A stretch of DNA of 64,000 nt. It comes from Hoylesella buccalis ATCC 35310 (lineage in GTDB: Bacteria > Bacteroidota > Bacteroidia > Bacteroidales > Bacteroidaceae). The position numbers were made by a program, and so were the translations under genes. The stretch covers positions 620,001 to 684,000 of the forward strand of contig NZ_CP102287.1 of NCBI RefSeq assembly GCF_025151385.1, written 5' to 3'. This document shows positions 7,545-16,746 of this stretch, piece after piece; within the stretch, counting starts at the first letter, position 1; the number at the start of each line of letters is the position of its first letter. The notes under the pieces are model-generated. The model searched no databases. It worked only from the letters and a program-made list of their open reading frames with translations, and was not told where the DNA came from.

Positions 7545-8492
7545 TTATTTGATAATTGTTTTATCTTGCTTGATGTCTTCAAGTGTGATGCCTAGACAAT
7601 GACTGAATATGGCTTGTCTGGCATAGAGCCCGTTCTGTGCTTGTTGAATGTAATAGGCATGCGGATTGTCATCCACGTCGTAAGCAATTTCGTTGACACG
7701 TGGTAGTGGATGCAGTATCTTGAGGTTGTCCTTGACGCTTTTGAGCATGTCGTTGCGCAGAATGTAAACGTTCTTCACATGTTCGTATTCCATCAAGTCA
7801 GAGAAACGTTCTTTCTGCACACGTGTCATATAGAGTATGTCGGCGTCTGCCAGCACCTTGCTGTTAAAGGCAGTGTGTTCTTGGTACTTGATGCCATGCT
7901 CTTGACAATAGAGCTTGTACTCCATGGGCATGGCCAGTTCGTTAGGAGCAATGAAATGAAAAGTGGGGTTGAAGTGTCGCATTGCCGTAATGAGTGAATG
8001 CACCGTGCGGCCATACTTCAAATCGCCCACCAGATAAATGTTCAAGTTTTCAAGCGTTCCTTGCGTCTTGTAGATAGAGTAGAGATCCAACAAGCATTGA
8101 GAAGGGTGCATGTGAGCACCGTCACCGGCATTGATGATGGGAACGGGAGCCACTTCACTGGCATATTGAGCCGCACCTTCGATGTAATGGCGCATCACGA
8201 TGAGGTCGGCATAGTTGGAAACCATGAGTATGGTATCCTTGAGGGTTTCACCTTTGGATACGCTGGAAGCTTTCGCATCTGAAAAGCCTATTACCCGTGC
8301 CCCCAGCCTGTTAGCCGCCGTCTCAAAGCTAAGACGGGTTCTGGTTGATGGCTCATAGAAGAGTGTGGCTACGACCTTCCCTTTTAATAGTTCGCGGTTG
8401 GGATGCATTTCAAATTGCTCGGCCAAGGCCAACAGATACATCAGCTCATCTTTAGCGAGGTCGGCAATGTTGATAAAATGACGTTTTTCCAT
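7545..8492 (-). CDS. pyrB: Aspartate carbamoyltransferase catalytic subunit
   Basis: A 315-residue catalytic chain that makes N-carbamoyl-aspartate, the second step of pyrimidine synthesis. The carbamoyl-phosphate signature [13 protein letters not shown] is at residues 45-57, with the family motif HPLPRVNEI near the C-terminus and [14 protein letters not shown] in the middle. It is the first gene of the pyrBI(-glyA) cluster and is divergent from the penicillin-binding protein gene; I could not pick out a clear promoter or attenuator in the 120-nt gap. Confidence 0.97.
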   Translation of the reverse strand: MEKRHFINIADLAKDELMYLLALAEQFEMHPNRELLKGKVVATLFYEPSTRTRLSFETAANRLGARVIGFSDAKASSVSKGETLKDTILMVSNYADLIVMRHYIEGAAQYASEVAPVPIINAGDGAHMHPSQCLLDLYSIYKTQGTLENLNIYLVGDLKYGRTVHSLITAMRHFNPTFHFIAPNELAMPMEYKLYCQEHGIKYQEHTAFNSKVLADADILYMTRVQKERFSDLMEYEHVKNVYILRNDMLKSVKDNLKILHPLPRVNEIAYDVDDNPHAYYIQQAQNGLYARQAIFSHCLGITLEDIKQDKTIIK

Positions 8493-8576
8493 TTTGTATA
8501 CTTAATCTGTTTTTGGAATTGACGGCTAAGTTAGTTATTAATTTTTATTTACGAGAGATAATTAAAAGAAAAGTTG

Positions 8577-8584
8577 TATTTTTG
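8577..8584 (+). promoter_or_regulatory. -7 box TATTTTTG of the PBP1A gene
   Basis: TAnnTTTG match 28 nt upstream of ATG 8613; GGAGA precedes the ATG. It argues against the longer frame starting at 8574, which would begin upstream of the transcript. Confidence 0.6.
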
Positions 8585-8612
8585 CATCAATTATATATAT
8601 GTATTGCGGAGA

Positions 8613-10925
8613 ATGAGAAAGGCATTTGTTCATTTCCTTTGGAAAACTTTGATCGCAGTATTTTGCATCATCCTGATTGCATTTATCGCGATATGGAATG
8701 GGTGGATAGGCTATATGCCTGAAGTAGAAGACCTTCAGAACCCCATCAGTCGTTTTGCAACCCAGGTTTATTCGGCAGATGGAAAAGTGCTGGGCACCTG
8801 GAACTTTAACAAGGAAAACCGCATTGTCATACCTTATTCTAAGATTTCTCCACATCTGGTTCATGCTTTGGTTGCAACAGAGGATGAACGGTTCTACGAA
8901 CATTCAGGAATTGACTTTTTCGCATTGGGACGTGCCATCATCAAACGGGGGATATTAGGACAAGAGAATGCCGGAGGCGGCTCAACTATAACCCAACAAT
9001 TGGCTAAACAGCTTTATTCGGAAACTGCACGAAGTACATTGGAACGAATGCTGCAAAAACCCATTGAATGGGTCATCGCGGTAAAGTTGGAGCGAAATTA
9101 CACCAAGGAAGAAATCATCGCATTATACCTTAATTATTTTGATTTTCTTCACAATGCGGTAGGAATTAAAACGGCTGCAAATACGTATTTCAATAAAGAA
9201 CCCAAAGACTTGACAGTCACAGAGTCGGCCATGCTCATCGGCCTTTGTAAGAATCCGTCTCTATATAATCCCGTTCGTTATCCTGAACGTTGTACCGAAC
9301 GTCGTAATGTCGTGCTTGGGCAAATGCAGAAGGCCGGCTATCTTTCGAAAGCAGAATACCACCAGTACGCAGATGAAAAGTTGAAGCTGAACTTTCACCG
9401 TACAGATCACAAGAATGGATTGGCTACCTACTTCCGTGAATTCCTGCGCCAATATATGATGGCCTCGCGTCCAGATCGTTCTGATTATCCATCCTGGAAC
9501 CAGAATCAATTTGTCTTCGATTCCATCGCATGGGATACAGATCCCCTTTATGGTTGGTGCAATAAGAATTTTAAGAGAAATGGCAAGCCTTATAATGTCT
9601 ACACGGATGGCCTGAAAGTGTTTACCACCATAGATTCACGTATGCAGCTATATGCAGAACAGGCTGTTTATAACCACGTGGCTAAGTTCTTGCAACCAGC
9701 TTTTGACAAAGAGAAAGCCAAACGCCCCAACGCTCCCTTCACCAAAGCACTGACACCGAAAGAGATTAGATCTATCTTGAATAGGTCTATGATGGGAAGT
9801 GAGCGCTATAGAGTATTGAAAGCCTCTGGTGCCTCTGACGAAGAAATCAAGAAGTCATTCAACACACCTGTCGACATGGCGGTGTTTACCTATCATGGCG
9901 ATGTGGATACGACAATGACGCCTATGGATTCTATCCGTTATTACAAGTCTTTCCTTCGTGCGGGCTTCATGAGCATGGATCCGCAGACGGGTTATGTGAA
10001 GGCATACGTGGGTGGGCTTGACTACAATCACTTCATGTATGACATGGTGATGAACGGGCGCCGACAGGTTGGGTCAACCATCAAACCTTTTCTGTATTCC
10101 TTGGCCATGGAAAACGGTTTTTCTCCTTGCGACCAAGCCCCCAACGTGCAGAGAACTTACATGGTGGCAGGCAAACCTTGGACACCAAGAAACACCAGTA
10201 GAAGAAGTTATGGCTCGATGGTGACGCTGAAATGGGGCTTGGCCAACTCGAACAACTGGATATCGGCATACTTGATGAGCCGTTTGAACCCACAGCTGTT
10301 TGTAAGTATGCTTCACGATTTCGGCATTCAAAATCCAGACATTCATCCTTCTATGGCTCTTTGTTTAGGGCCTTGTGAAGTTTCTGTTGCGGAAATGGTC
10401 GGCGCATACACCACTTTTGCCAATCACGGCATCCGTACCGCTCCCATGTTTGTTTCTAAAATAGAAGATAATGAAGGGAATGTGCTGGCAACCTTCCAGC
10501 CTCGTATGAGCGAAGTGATTAGTGCGGAGAGTGCCAACAAAATGCTAGTTCTCTTGCAAGAAGTTGTCGACAGAGGAACAGCAGGTCGATTGCGTTTCAA
10601 GTACAACATCGGTGGAGAGATAGGAGCGAAAACGGGTACTACTAACCGAAATTCTGATGCTTGGTTCATGGGCTTCACACCTCAATTAGTGAGTGGATGT
10701 TGGGTAGGCGGTGAAGACCGCGACATTCATTTTGACTCCATGAGGATGGGGCAGGGAGCAACCATGGCATTACCAATATGGGCTAACTTCATGAAAAGAG
10801 TGTATAAAGATGCTTCGTTAGGATATAAACCAGATGCTTCTTTTGGACTACCTGAAGGTTATAATCCGTGCGCCAGAGATGATAGGGACGTAGATGAGTT
10901 TGGTATCGACGAGGTTTACGAATAA
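8613..10925 (+). CDS. Penicillin-binding protein 1A (bifunctional transglycosylase/transpeptidase)
   Basis: A 770-residue inner-membrane protein that polymerises and cross-links peptidoglycan. After a short cytoplasmic part there is one membrane anchor (TLIAVFCIILIAFIAIW). The GT51 transglycosylase domain shows ATEDERFYEHSGID and GGSTITQQLAKQ. The transpeptidase domain has the SxxK serine in RQVGSTIKPF, the SNN-type motif ANSNNW and KTGTT in IGAKTGTTNR. Lengths and motif order are normal for class A PBPs (ponA/mrcA type). Start chosen at ATG 8613 (MRKAFVHF) with GGAGA just before it. Transcribed alone, divergent from pyrB. Confidence 0.95.
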   Translation: MRKAFVHFLWKTLIAVFCIILIAFIAIWNGWIGYMPEVEDLQNPISRFATQVYSADGKVLGTWNFNKENRIVIPYSKISPHLVHALVATEDERFYEHSGIDFFALGRAIIKRGILGQENAGGGSTITQQLAKQLYSETARSTLERMLQKPIEWVIAVKLERNYTKEEIIALYLNYFDFLHNAVGIKTAANTYFNKEPKDLTVTESAMLIGLCKNPSLYNPVRYPERCTERRNVVLGQMQKAGYLSKAEYHQYADEKLKLNFHRTDHKNGLATYFREFLRQYMMASRPDRSDYPSWNQNQFVFDSIAWDTDPLYGWCNKNFKRNGKPYNVYTDGLKVFTTIDSRMQLYAEQAVYNHVAKFLQPAFDKEKAKRPNAPFTKALTPKEIRSILNRSMMGSERYRVLKASGASDEEIKKSFNTPVDMAVFTYHGDVDTTMTPMDSIRYYKSFLRAGFMSMDPQTGYVKAYVGGLDYNHFMYDMVMNGRRQVGSTIKPFLYSLAMENGFSPCDQAPNVQRTYMVAGKPWTPRNTSRRSYGSMVTLKWGLANSNNWISAYLMSRLNPQLFVSMLHDFGIQNPDIHPSMALCLGPCEVSVAEMVGAYTTFANHGIRTAPMFVSKIEDNEGNVLATFQPRMSEVISAESANKMLVLLQEVVDRGTAGRLRFKYNIGGEIGAKTGTTNRNSDAWFMGFTPQLVSGCWVGGEDRDIHFDSMRMGQGATMALPIWANFMKRVYKDASLGYKPDASFGLPEGYNPCARDDRDVDEFGIDEVYE

Positions 10926-11064
10926 TACACGAATTGAAGTCATAGATGTTGCCGTAAACATACTTTCGATTCTCAAATTCAACAACGCGCGAATAAAGTT
11001 GCAATATTACGATGATCCAGCAAAGATTATATTTTTTTTGTATCAGTAGAAATTTACTAAGAAT

Positions 11065-11114
11065 AGGAGAGGGTGCATTATATAAACGATTAAGATGCAC
11101 CCTCCTGATTTTTT
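11065..11114 (+). terminator. Terminator downstream of PBP1A
   Basis: AGGAGAGGGTGCAT pairs with ATGCACCCTCCT, followed by GATTTTTTC on the plus strand. It lies 140 nt after the PBP1A stop and in the convergent gap with the C10 protease gene. Confidence 0.75.
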
Positions 11115-11156
11115 CATCCTCAAACAAAGTTTTAGCAAGCAGCAATAGAAAACTTG

Positions 11157-12122
11157 TTAAGGTTCTGTTACTATCTCCTTGCGCACCGTTCCATCGTCCA
11201 TCACGATGATGTTGACGCCCCGCTGCGGCCTGCTGATTCTGGTTCCGTCCAGCAGGTAGCGCGCTTTCTCCATGGGTGTACGGCTGTCTGCAAGGTGTTT
11301 GCCCACCGTATTGGTTACCTTGCGTGGTTTGATGTTGAATGTCATCGACTGATTCTGGTAGGGTATTTTCTTGAGATCCACAAATCCATCTCCGCCTCCC
11401 AGACCGTATACCACATGAAAATTGCCCTTGTCGTCGTAGCCGTCGATGACGAAGCAATGTGGCGCGTAGGGCGAACTTCCTCCGTAGATGACCGGCATGC
11501 CGTCTGAAAGTTGCTGGTAAAGGGTTGTGTACCATGTGCTGTCATTTACATCATCGTTGAGGAAGGTTGACAGGTAGGTCACGGCATCGTCGTACGCAAA
11601 ATGGTCTTTCAGAGCATGTGCCACATCCATGTCAAATGCGCCACTGTAGTGTAGCCTGTACTCCATTTTCACAGCAGCACCACAGTCGGCCATGATTTTT
11701 GCCACTGCTTGCTTCTCCTCGTCCGAGCTGTTGTCACCGTATGTGTAGGCATCTTTCATCTTCTCCCAGTCGTAGGTGCTTTTGCTGAAGTCGGTCTCAA
11801 CGAAGTATGTTAGTCCGTCGTCGCCCACGTATGCGTAGCTCACGCTACCTTGTCCGCGCGTAGGATAACCGTAATATTTCATAACCTGTGCCATGGCAGT
11901 GGCTACGCAGCCCGTCTTGCAGTGTACGTTCTTACCAGGAGCCAGCGGACATTGTAGGTTATAGGGGGCGTTCTGTCCCCAGGTTGTCTTGAGCATGGGC
12001 GCTACCGATGGCTTTATTTTGCCCTTCATGAGGCTGAAGCATTCGTATTGCGACATTTCTTTGGCATGGATGCCCGTGAGGAGGCAACATGAAATGAGTG
12101 TGAGTAGGGCTTTCTTGTTCAT
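11157..12122 (-). CDS. C10 family cysteine peptidase-like protein, short form
   Basis: A 321-residue exported protein of the streptopain family. The signal peptide is MNKKALLTLISCCLLTGIHA. Catalytic Cys72 is in HCKTGCVATAMAQVM and His222 in PHCFVIDGYDDKG. Two oddities: only about 20 residues separate the signal peptide from the mature-domain start (MLKTTWGQNAPYN), so the usual propeptide of about 100 residues is missing; and the conserved NWGW after the second His region is VYGL here (FHVVYGLGGGDG), losing the Asn and Trp that support catalysis in streptopain. The end (PQRGVNIIVMDDGTVRK) resembles the C-terminal tail frequent in Prevotella secreted proteins. It may be an altered or inactive member. 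Confidence 0.8.
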   Translation of the reverse strand: MNKKALLTLISCCLLTGIHAKEMSQYECFSLMKGKIKPSVAPMLKTTWGQNAPYNLQCPLAPGKNVHCKTGCVATAMAQVMKYYGYPTRGQGSVSYAYVGDDGLTYFVETDFSKSTYDWEKMKDAYTYGDNSSDEEKQAVAKIMADCGAAVKMEYRLHYSGAFDMDVAHALKDHFAYDDAVTYLSTFLNDDVNDSTWYTTLYQQLSDGMPVIYGGSSPYAPHCFVIDGYDDKGNFHVVYGLGGGDGFVDLKKIPYQNQSMTFNIKPRKVTNTVGKHLADSRTPMEKARYLLDGTRISRPQRGVNIIVMDDGTVRKEIVTEP

Positions 12123-12171
12123 GATCTACAATGTATTTTTGTGAAATATGCTATATGGTAAATAATAAAAA

Positions 12172-12212
12172 CAACAGGGATGGACACGCTTGTGGCATGC
12201 TCATCCCTGTTG
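12172..12212 (-). terminator. Terminator of the RNase G gene
   Basis: Perfect 11-bp stem CAACAGGGATG / CATCCCTGTTG; on the minus strand it runs into GTTTTTATT. It lies just past the RNase G stop. Confidence 0.85.
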
Positions 12213-12223
12213 TATCAGAAAGT

Positions 12224-13798
12224 TTACTTTGTTTCTATCTCTTCCTTCATGTCAATAAACTGCTTTTTTGAATTGTAGAATTCATATTGCAAAAAAGCTA
12301 GTTTTTGTGAAGGGATGACGTTAACTCCAAGTCCATATTTCATCTGCCACTTACGTTTCAGGGAGAACACTCCTTGATTGATATATGCGGCTACATACGG
12401 ATGAACGTGGAGCGTGAACCGTTTAATTCCTATTTTGTTGACTAGTTTGTCAATTTTTCTTTCAAGTTGATCGGTAAATAAAATACTAGACTTAATTTTA
12501 CCTGTGCCATTACACGTGGGACATGTTTCGTCAACATTGACATCCATTACAGGTCTTACACGTTGTCTAGTGATTTGCATCAATCCAAACTTACTCAGTG
12601 GGAGAATGTTGTGACGTGCACGATCACTTTGCATGTTCTTACACATGCGCTCGTAGAGCATCTGTCGGTCTTCAGCAAGATGCATGTCGATAAAATCAAC
12701 AACGATAATACCTCCCATGTCACGCAACCTGAGCTGCCGTGCCAATTCGTCTGCTGCCCCAAGGTTTACTTCAAGCGCATTTGCTTCTTGGTCATTTTCT
12801 TTTCGTGTTCGGTTCCCACTATTTACATCCACAACATGAAGGGCCTCGGTATGCTCAATGATAAGATAGGCACCATGCTTGTAGTTGATGGTCTTACCGA
12901 AGCTAGACTTAATTTGTTTTGTGATGTTGAAATTATCAAAGATAGGCACTTTGCCCGTGTACCGCTTCACAATGCCCGACTTGCTCGGGGCTATTAACGT
13001 GACATAGTCTTTAACCTGCCTAAATGCTTCTTCATCATTAATATAAATATTCTCGAAGCTTGGGTTAAATATATCTCTTAATAAAGCGATTGCTCGTACC
13101 GCTTCTTCATATACTAGTTGAGGTCGTTTTTGGGTTTTCTGTACTTTGACAATCGCATCTTGCCAACGCTTTGTCAACACTTTCATTTCGCCATCTAACT
13201 CAGCAACTCTTTTTCCTTCTGCCACCGTGCGTACGATGACGCCGCAGTTTTTAGGTTTAATGCTGCGGACGAGTTGTTTCAACCTGGCGCGTTCCTCACC
13301 GTTTTTGATTTTTGAAGAAACGGAAACTTTGTCACCAAAGGGAATCAGAACTAAAAAGCGACCTGCAAAAGACAACTCAGCAGTTAGTCGTGGACCTTTG
13401 GTTGAAATAGGTTCTTTAACAATTTGCACCAATACTTCTTGTCCTAAGGTTAGTGTTGACTGAACGCTACCGTCTTTTTGAAGGTCTGGCAGACGTGAAG
13501 CTTTGGCAAATGGATAAAGTTTTTTTCTGTCACTTTGTACTTGTTTTAAGTACTTCGCATACGAATTAAATTGGCTCCCTAAGTCAAGATAGTGAAGAAA
13601 AGCGTCTCTTTCATATCCTACATCCACAAAACAGGCATTCAAGCCTGGCATAAGTTTTTTTACTTTTGCGATGTAGACATTTCCAACAGAGAAAGTTGCA
13701 GAGCGCGGTTCGTTCTGGTATTCAACCAGTCGCTTATCCTCTAACAGTGCCGTGGCAATGTCTTTCTCCTGGACGTCAATAACAACTTCGCTGGTCAT
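12224..13798 (-). CDS. rng: Ribonuclease G (Rne/Rng family)
   Basis: A 524-residue endoribonuclease of the E/G family that processes rRNA and turns over mRNA. An N-terminal S1-like domain (GNVYIAKVKKLMPGLNACFVD region, residues about 38-60) is followed by the catalytic domain with GGIIVVDFIDM (metal-binding Asp residues) and a Zn-link CPTCNGTGK. Length is that of RNase G, without the long RNase E tail. It stands downstream of HU and the 29-residue COX24-like gene, an arrangement I associate with Bacteroidota, but a terminator at 13833-13873 separates it from them. Confidence 0.93.
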   Translation of the reverse strand: MTSEVVIDVQEKDIATALLEDKRLVEYQNEPRSATFSVGNVYIAKVKKLMPGLNACFVDVGYERDAFLHYLDLGSQFNSYAKYLKQVQSDRKKLYPFAKASRLPDLQKDGSVQSTLTLGQEVLVQIVKEPISTKGPRLTAELSFAGRFLVLIPFGDKVSVSSKIKNGEERARLKQLVRSIKPKNCGVIVRTVAEGKRVAELDGEMKVLTKRWQDAIVKVQKTQKRPQLVYEEAVRAIALLRDIFNPSFENIYINDEEAFRQVKDYVTLIAPSKSGIVKRYTGKVPIFDNFNITKQIKSSFGKTINYKHGAYLIIEHTEALHVVDVNSGNRTRKENDQEANALEVNLGAADELARQLRLRDMGGIIVVDFIDMHLAEDRQMLYERMCKNMQSDRARHNILPLSKFGLMQITRQRVRPVMDVNVDETCPTCNGTGKIKSSILFTDQLERKIDKLVNKIGIKRFTLHVHPYVAAYINQGVFSLKRKWQMKYGLGVNVIPSQKLAFLQYEFYNSKKQFIDMKEEIETK

Positions 13799-13832
13799 TT
13801 CTCTTCTTACTTTGCTTAGTTACATCAAAAAA

Positions 13833-13873
13833 GGGCGTGCCAAATATCCTTCATAGGACTTTTTGACGCGCCC
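13833..13873 (-). terminator. Terminator downstream of the COX24-like gene
   Basis: GGGCGTGCCAAA pairs with TTTTGACGCGCCC (one mismatch, one wobble). On the minus strand it is followed by TTTTTTG. It separates the HU/COX24-like unit from rng. Confidence 0.75.
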
Positions 13874-13901
13874 CACTGTCTATATAGACTATCAAGCAAT
13901 G

Positions 13902-13991
13902 TTATTTGCTCTTATGTCTATTCTTTCTTAATCTTTTTTTACGCTTGTGCGTAGCCATCTTGTGGCCCTTCTTTTTCTTACCGTTTGGCAT
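13902..13991 (-). CDS. 29-residue AURKAIP1/COX24-domain protein
   Basis: A very short, extremely basic protein, MPNGKKKKGHKMATHKRKKR followed by LRKNRHKSK. This is the small Bacteroidota protein annotated as AURKAIP1/COX24-domain, related to mitochondrial ribosomal protein mS38; by that relation it is probably a ribosome-associated peptide. Start ATG 13991, stop TAA 13902, terminator just downstream. It sits between hup and rng on the same strand. The sequence match to the conserved peptide is strong in memory; ribosomal function is inferred from the family. Confidence 0.85.
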   Translation of the reverse strand: MPNGKKKKGHKMATHKRKKRLRKNRHKSK

Positions 13992-14087
13992 AATTTTAAA
14001 TGTTTAAAAATAATATGTTTTGTACTAAATTTTCTATATTAATAGATGTAGAATACCAATTTGATAATTCTCAACTTAAAAGTTGCC

Positions 14088-14366
14088 TTACGCTTTCATC
14101 GCATTGATGAAGCTCTTAGATGGTTTAAAGCTGGGCAAATCGTGTGCGTCAATTGTAATTGTGGTATTCTTTTGAATGTTTCTGGCAGTCTTTGCCGCTC
14201 TGTGCTTGATAATAAAGCTACCAAAACCTCTCAAATAAACATTTTCTCTTTTCTTGAGAAGGCTATCCTTTACAGTACTCATGAAGCATTCTACCACAGC
14301 TGCTACTTCTTTTTTCTGCAAGCCGGTAGACATTGAAATTTCGTTGATGATATCTGCTTTCGTCAT
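14088..14366 (-). CDS. HU family DNA-binding protein
   Basis: A 92-residue histone-like protein that bends and compacts DNA. It begins MTKADIINEISMSTGLQKKE and has the HU arm region VYLRGFGSFIIKHRAAKTAR with NPQTG replaced by NIQKN. Single-domain and of normal length. A TATATTTG promoter box is at 14421-14428. The COX24-like gene follows about 100 nt downstream and may share its transcript. Confidence 0.93.
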   Translation of the reverse strand: MTKADIINEISMSTGLQKKEVAAVVECFMSTVKDSLLKKRENVYLRGFGSFIIKHRAAKTARNIQKNTTITIDAHDLPSFKPSKSFINAMKA

Positions 14367-14420
14367 TGTATTTATTGTTATTTGTTGTTATTTTTTATCT
14401 TGTACCTCGATTTTGATTTG

Positions 14421-14428
14421 CAAATATA
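14421..14428 (-). promoter_or_regulatory. -7 box TATATTTG of the HU gene
   Basis: TAnnTTTG match on the minus strand, 55 nt upstream of ATG 14366. The stretch 14430-14790 beyond it holds no gene I can support. Confidence 0.55.
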
Positions 14429-14794
14429 GTTGTTTTTTGCGTGATAGAGAAATATATTTAGTTATTTTTGCCAAAATACTTCATAAAAATAGTTCAGAAG
14501 TAGTTCTTATCCAAGAACTTATATATCTACATTAAGAAAATATGCCCATTTCACCTTTGTGAATCTACCTTTGTGCTATGGAAAAGGTGCAGCTGTTTTT
14601 CCCTGTTTTATGCAACAAGTTTTACCATCATATCCATGTTCTCAGTTCATTGCATTATCCTAAGATTGTGGAGATGTGAGAATAACTTGTAATTCGAAAC
14701 ATGTTTTTCAAGGATATTAAATGCGATTTTGAAATCTTTTTGGTGGCTGACCTTCACCTGATGACAATAGACCACATAGGGCAGAAAAAGCACT

Positions 14795-14816
14795 CATGCT
14801 GTAGATGAACAGCATG
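14795..14816 (-). terminator. Hairpin terminator of the DUF4332 gene
   Basis: Perfect 8-bp stem CATGCTGT / ACAGCATG; on the minus strand it is followed by AGTGCTTTTTC. Weak but well placed, 44 nt after the stop. Confidence 0.5.
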
Positions 14817-14859
14817 AAATGCAGTGCCATGTTGAAGATATTCTGCCGAATAGGCGGAA

Positions 14860-15267
14860 TTAGTATTCCATGATTGCTGGTAATTCTTTGGCCTGATCAA
14901 TCATTTTCTGAACTTCTGAAACTGAGGGTACGTGGTTTACCAAGTTTCTCTTATTATTAATTTCTTCAAGTTTTTGCTGTAAATTCTCTGCTACCCGGTG
15001 TTTCAGTTCCTTCACCGTGTCAACACCAGCGGCTTCCAAAAGTTCAGAGAACTGTGGACCTACACCGTTAATGCGCATCAAGTCAGCATGGTTTGTCCAC
15101 TTCAGAATACTTTTACCACTTATCCCTGTAGTTTCTTCTAGGGTTTTACGGCCGGCAGGATTTTTTGCCTTTTGCAGTAAATCATCCACTGTATTGATAC
15201 CTGCTTCAACAAGTTTTTTTGCATTTACGTTGCCGATTCCCTCGATGTCAATAATCTTGTAAGTCAT
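14860..15267 (-). CDS. DUF4332 helix-hairpin-helix protein
   Basis: A 135-residue protein of two tandem helix-hairpin-helix-like units: IEGIGNVNAKKLVEAGINTV near the start and INGVGPQFSELLEAAGVDTV in the middle. This is the DUF4332 pattern, related to the (HhH)2 DNA-binding fold seen in DNA repair and RNA polymerase alpha tails. Non-specific DNA binding is inferred; no enzyme motif is present. A TAACTTTG promoter box is at 15311-15318. It is transcribed alone, divergent from dinB. Confidence 0.85.
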   Translation of the reverse strand: MTYKIIDIEGIGNVNAKKLVEAGINTVDDLLQKAKNPAGRKTLEETTGISGKSILKWTNHADLMRINGVGPQFSELLEAAGVDTVKELKHRVAENLQQKLEEINNKRNLVNHVPSVSEVQKMIDQAKELPAIMEY

Positions 15268-15310
15268 CTTTGTTTAAAATTAGTTTATGAATGGTTTCTT
15301 TTCGTATCGC

Positions 15311-15318
15311 CAAAGTTA
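15311..15318 (-). promoter_or_regulatory. -7 box TAACTTTG of the DUF4332 gene
   Basis: TAnnTTTG match on the minus strand about 44 nt upstream of the start codon. Confidence 0.5.
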
Positions 15319-15427
15319 ACGATAAATACCTAGATATCAAAATATTTCCAGCTGTATTTTGATAGAATTTACGAGTCATTATTGTGAGCTTTCATGCGTT
15401 GTTCTTGTGCAATATATAATAAATGTG

Positions 15428-15435
15428 TAGATTTG
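15428..15435 (+). promoter_or_regulatory. -7 box TAGATTTG of dinB, almost touching the start codon
   Basis: TAnnTTTG match ending one base before ATG 15437. With transcription starting a few bases after the box, the dinB mRNA would have no leader or begin within the first codons, favouring ATG 15440. Confidence 0.5.
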
Positions 15436-15436
15436 C

Positions 15437-16528
15437 ATGATGAGAAAAATAATCCATGTTGATATGGATGCTTTCTACGCTTCGGTAGAACAGCGTGACC
15501 ATCCCGAATTAAGAGGCAAGCCGGTCGCGGTAGGTCACGACGGACCGCGTGGGGTAGTGAGCACGGCAAGTTACGAGGCGCGCAAGTTTGGCGTGCACTC
15601 GGCCATGGCCATGTGCAAAGCCAAGCGTCTGTGTCCGCAATTGATCATTGTGCCACACAGAGGAGAGGTGTACCACGAGGTTTCCATACAGGTTCGTGAG
15701 ATATTTCGTGAGTACACAGACATCATTGAACCTATATCCTTGGATGAGGCATTTTTGGACGTAACAGACAATAAAAAGGATATTGATGATCCGCGGACCA
15801 TCGCCCTTGAAATAAAAAAGAAGATACGAGAAACCACTCATTTGACTGCTTCTGCCGGCGTGTCTTTCAATAAATTTCTAGCCAAGATAGCTTCTGATTA
15901 TCGAAAACCTGATGGATTGTTTGAGATTAGTCATGAAGATGCGTACGATTTTATTGGTCAATTGAAGATAGAGAAGTTTTGGGGCATCGGACCTAAAACA
16001 GCTCAACTAATGCATAAAATGGGAATCTTTACGGGCGAACAGTTGCGTACGGTTTCTGAAAAGCACTTGATTGAAGTATTCGGCAAGATGGGCAGCGTCT
16101 ACTATCAAGATGCCAGAGGCGATGATGAACGGCCCGTCATCAGCCATTGGATTCGTAAATCCGTTGGCTGCGAACGTACATTCCAGGAAGATCTCACCCG
16201 GCGCTCGGCTGTCTTGATTGAACTTTACCACACGGTGTTGGAACTGGTTGAACGAATCAAAGAGGCTGGTTTTGAAGGCAAGACACTGACCTTGAAAATC
16301 AAATTTGATGATTTTACGCAAATAACCAGAAGCGCTACGGTAGATCATTGTTTGCAGACCAAAGACCAGATACTGCCTCTGGCAAAGAGTTTGTTGCGTG
16401 AAGTGGATTACTCCCATCGAGCTATCAGGCTGATGGGACTGTCTGTCAACAACCCTCATGCAGACGATAAGGGTGAAAAGGAAATACGATGGGAAGAAGG
16501 ATGGATTGATGGCTTTCAAGATGTCTAA
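15437..16528 (+). CDS. dinB: DNA polymerase IV
   Basis: A 363-residue Y-family translesion DNA polymerase. Catalytic metal-binding residues are in HVDMDAFYASVE at the N-terminus and SLDEAFLDV around residue 100; the helix-hairpin-helix IEKFWGIGPKTAQLMHKMG follows, then the little-finger domain. Length is normal. Two start codons are adjacent, ATG 15437 and ATG 15440. A promoter box at 15428-15435 implies a leaderless or nearly leaderless transcript. No LexA-type operator is obvious in the short divergent gap to the DUF4332 gene. Confidence 0.95.
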   Translation: MMRKIIHVDMDAFYASVEQRDHPELRGKPVAVGHDGPRGVVSTASYEARKFGVHSAMAMCKAKRLCPQLIIVPHRGEVYHEVSIQVREIFREYTDIIEPISLDEAFLDVTDNKKDIDDPRTIALEIKKKIRETTHLTASAGVSFNKFLAKIASDYRKPDGLFEISHEDAYDFIGQLKIEKFWGIGPKTAQLMHKMGIFTGEQLRTVSEKHLIEVFGKMGSVYYQDARGDDERPVISHWIRKSVGCERTFQEDLTRRSAVLIELYHTVLELVERIKEAGFEGKTLTLKIKFDDFTQITRSATVDHCLQTKDQILPLAKSLLREVDYSHRAIRLMGLSVNNPHADDKGEKEIRWEEGWIDGFQDV

Positions 16529-16649
16529 TAAAGAATCTTTCTCATAACTATGAACACCATCTCGTGTTAAATTTTATATTGTGTGCTAAACCCGCAAGAA
16601 TGGGGCTTTGAAAAACTTGAAATCATTTGGATGTATCAGATATCTTTCG

Positions 16650-16657
16650 TAATTTTG
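16650..16657 (+). promoter_or_regulatory. -7 box TAATTTTG of pyruvate kinase
   Basis: TAnnTTTG with TTTG about 20 bp upstream (16627) as a -33 element. It gives a leader of about 85 nt before ATG 16747. Confidence 0.5.
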
Positions 16658-16746
16658 CATGGAATAAAAAAGCAATATTTGCATTGATGATTTGGCCTGA
16701 ACCTTCTTTTTTGTGCAGGTCATTCATCAAATGAATCATCATCATC

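Noticed and set aside
10789..11535. 248-codon minus-strand frame
   Set aside because: Runs across the PBP1A end, a terminator and into the C10 protease gene in the wrong frame; composition is non-protein-like.
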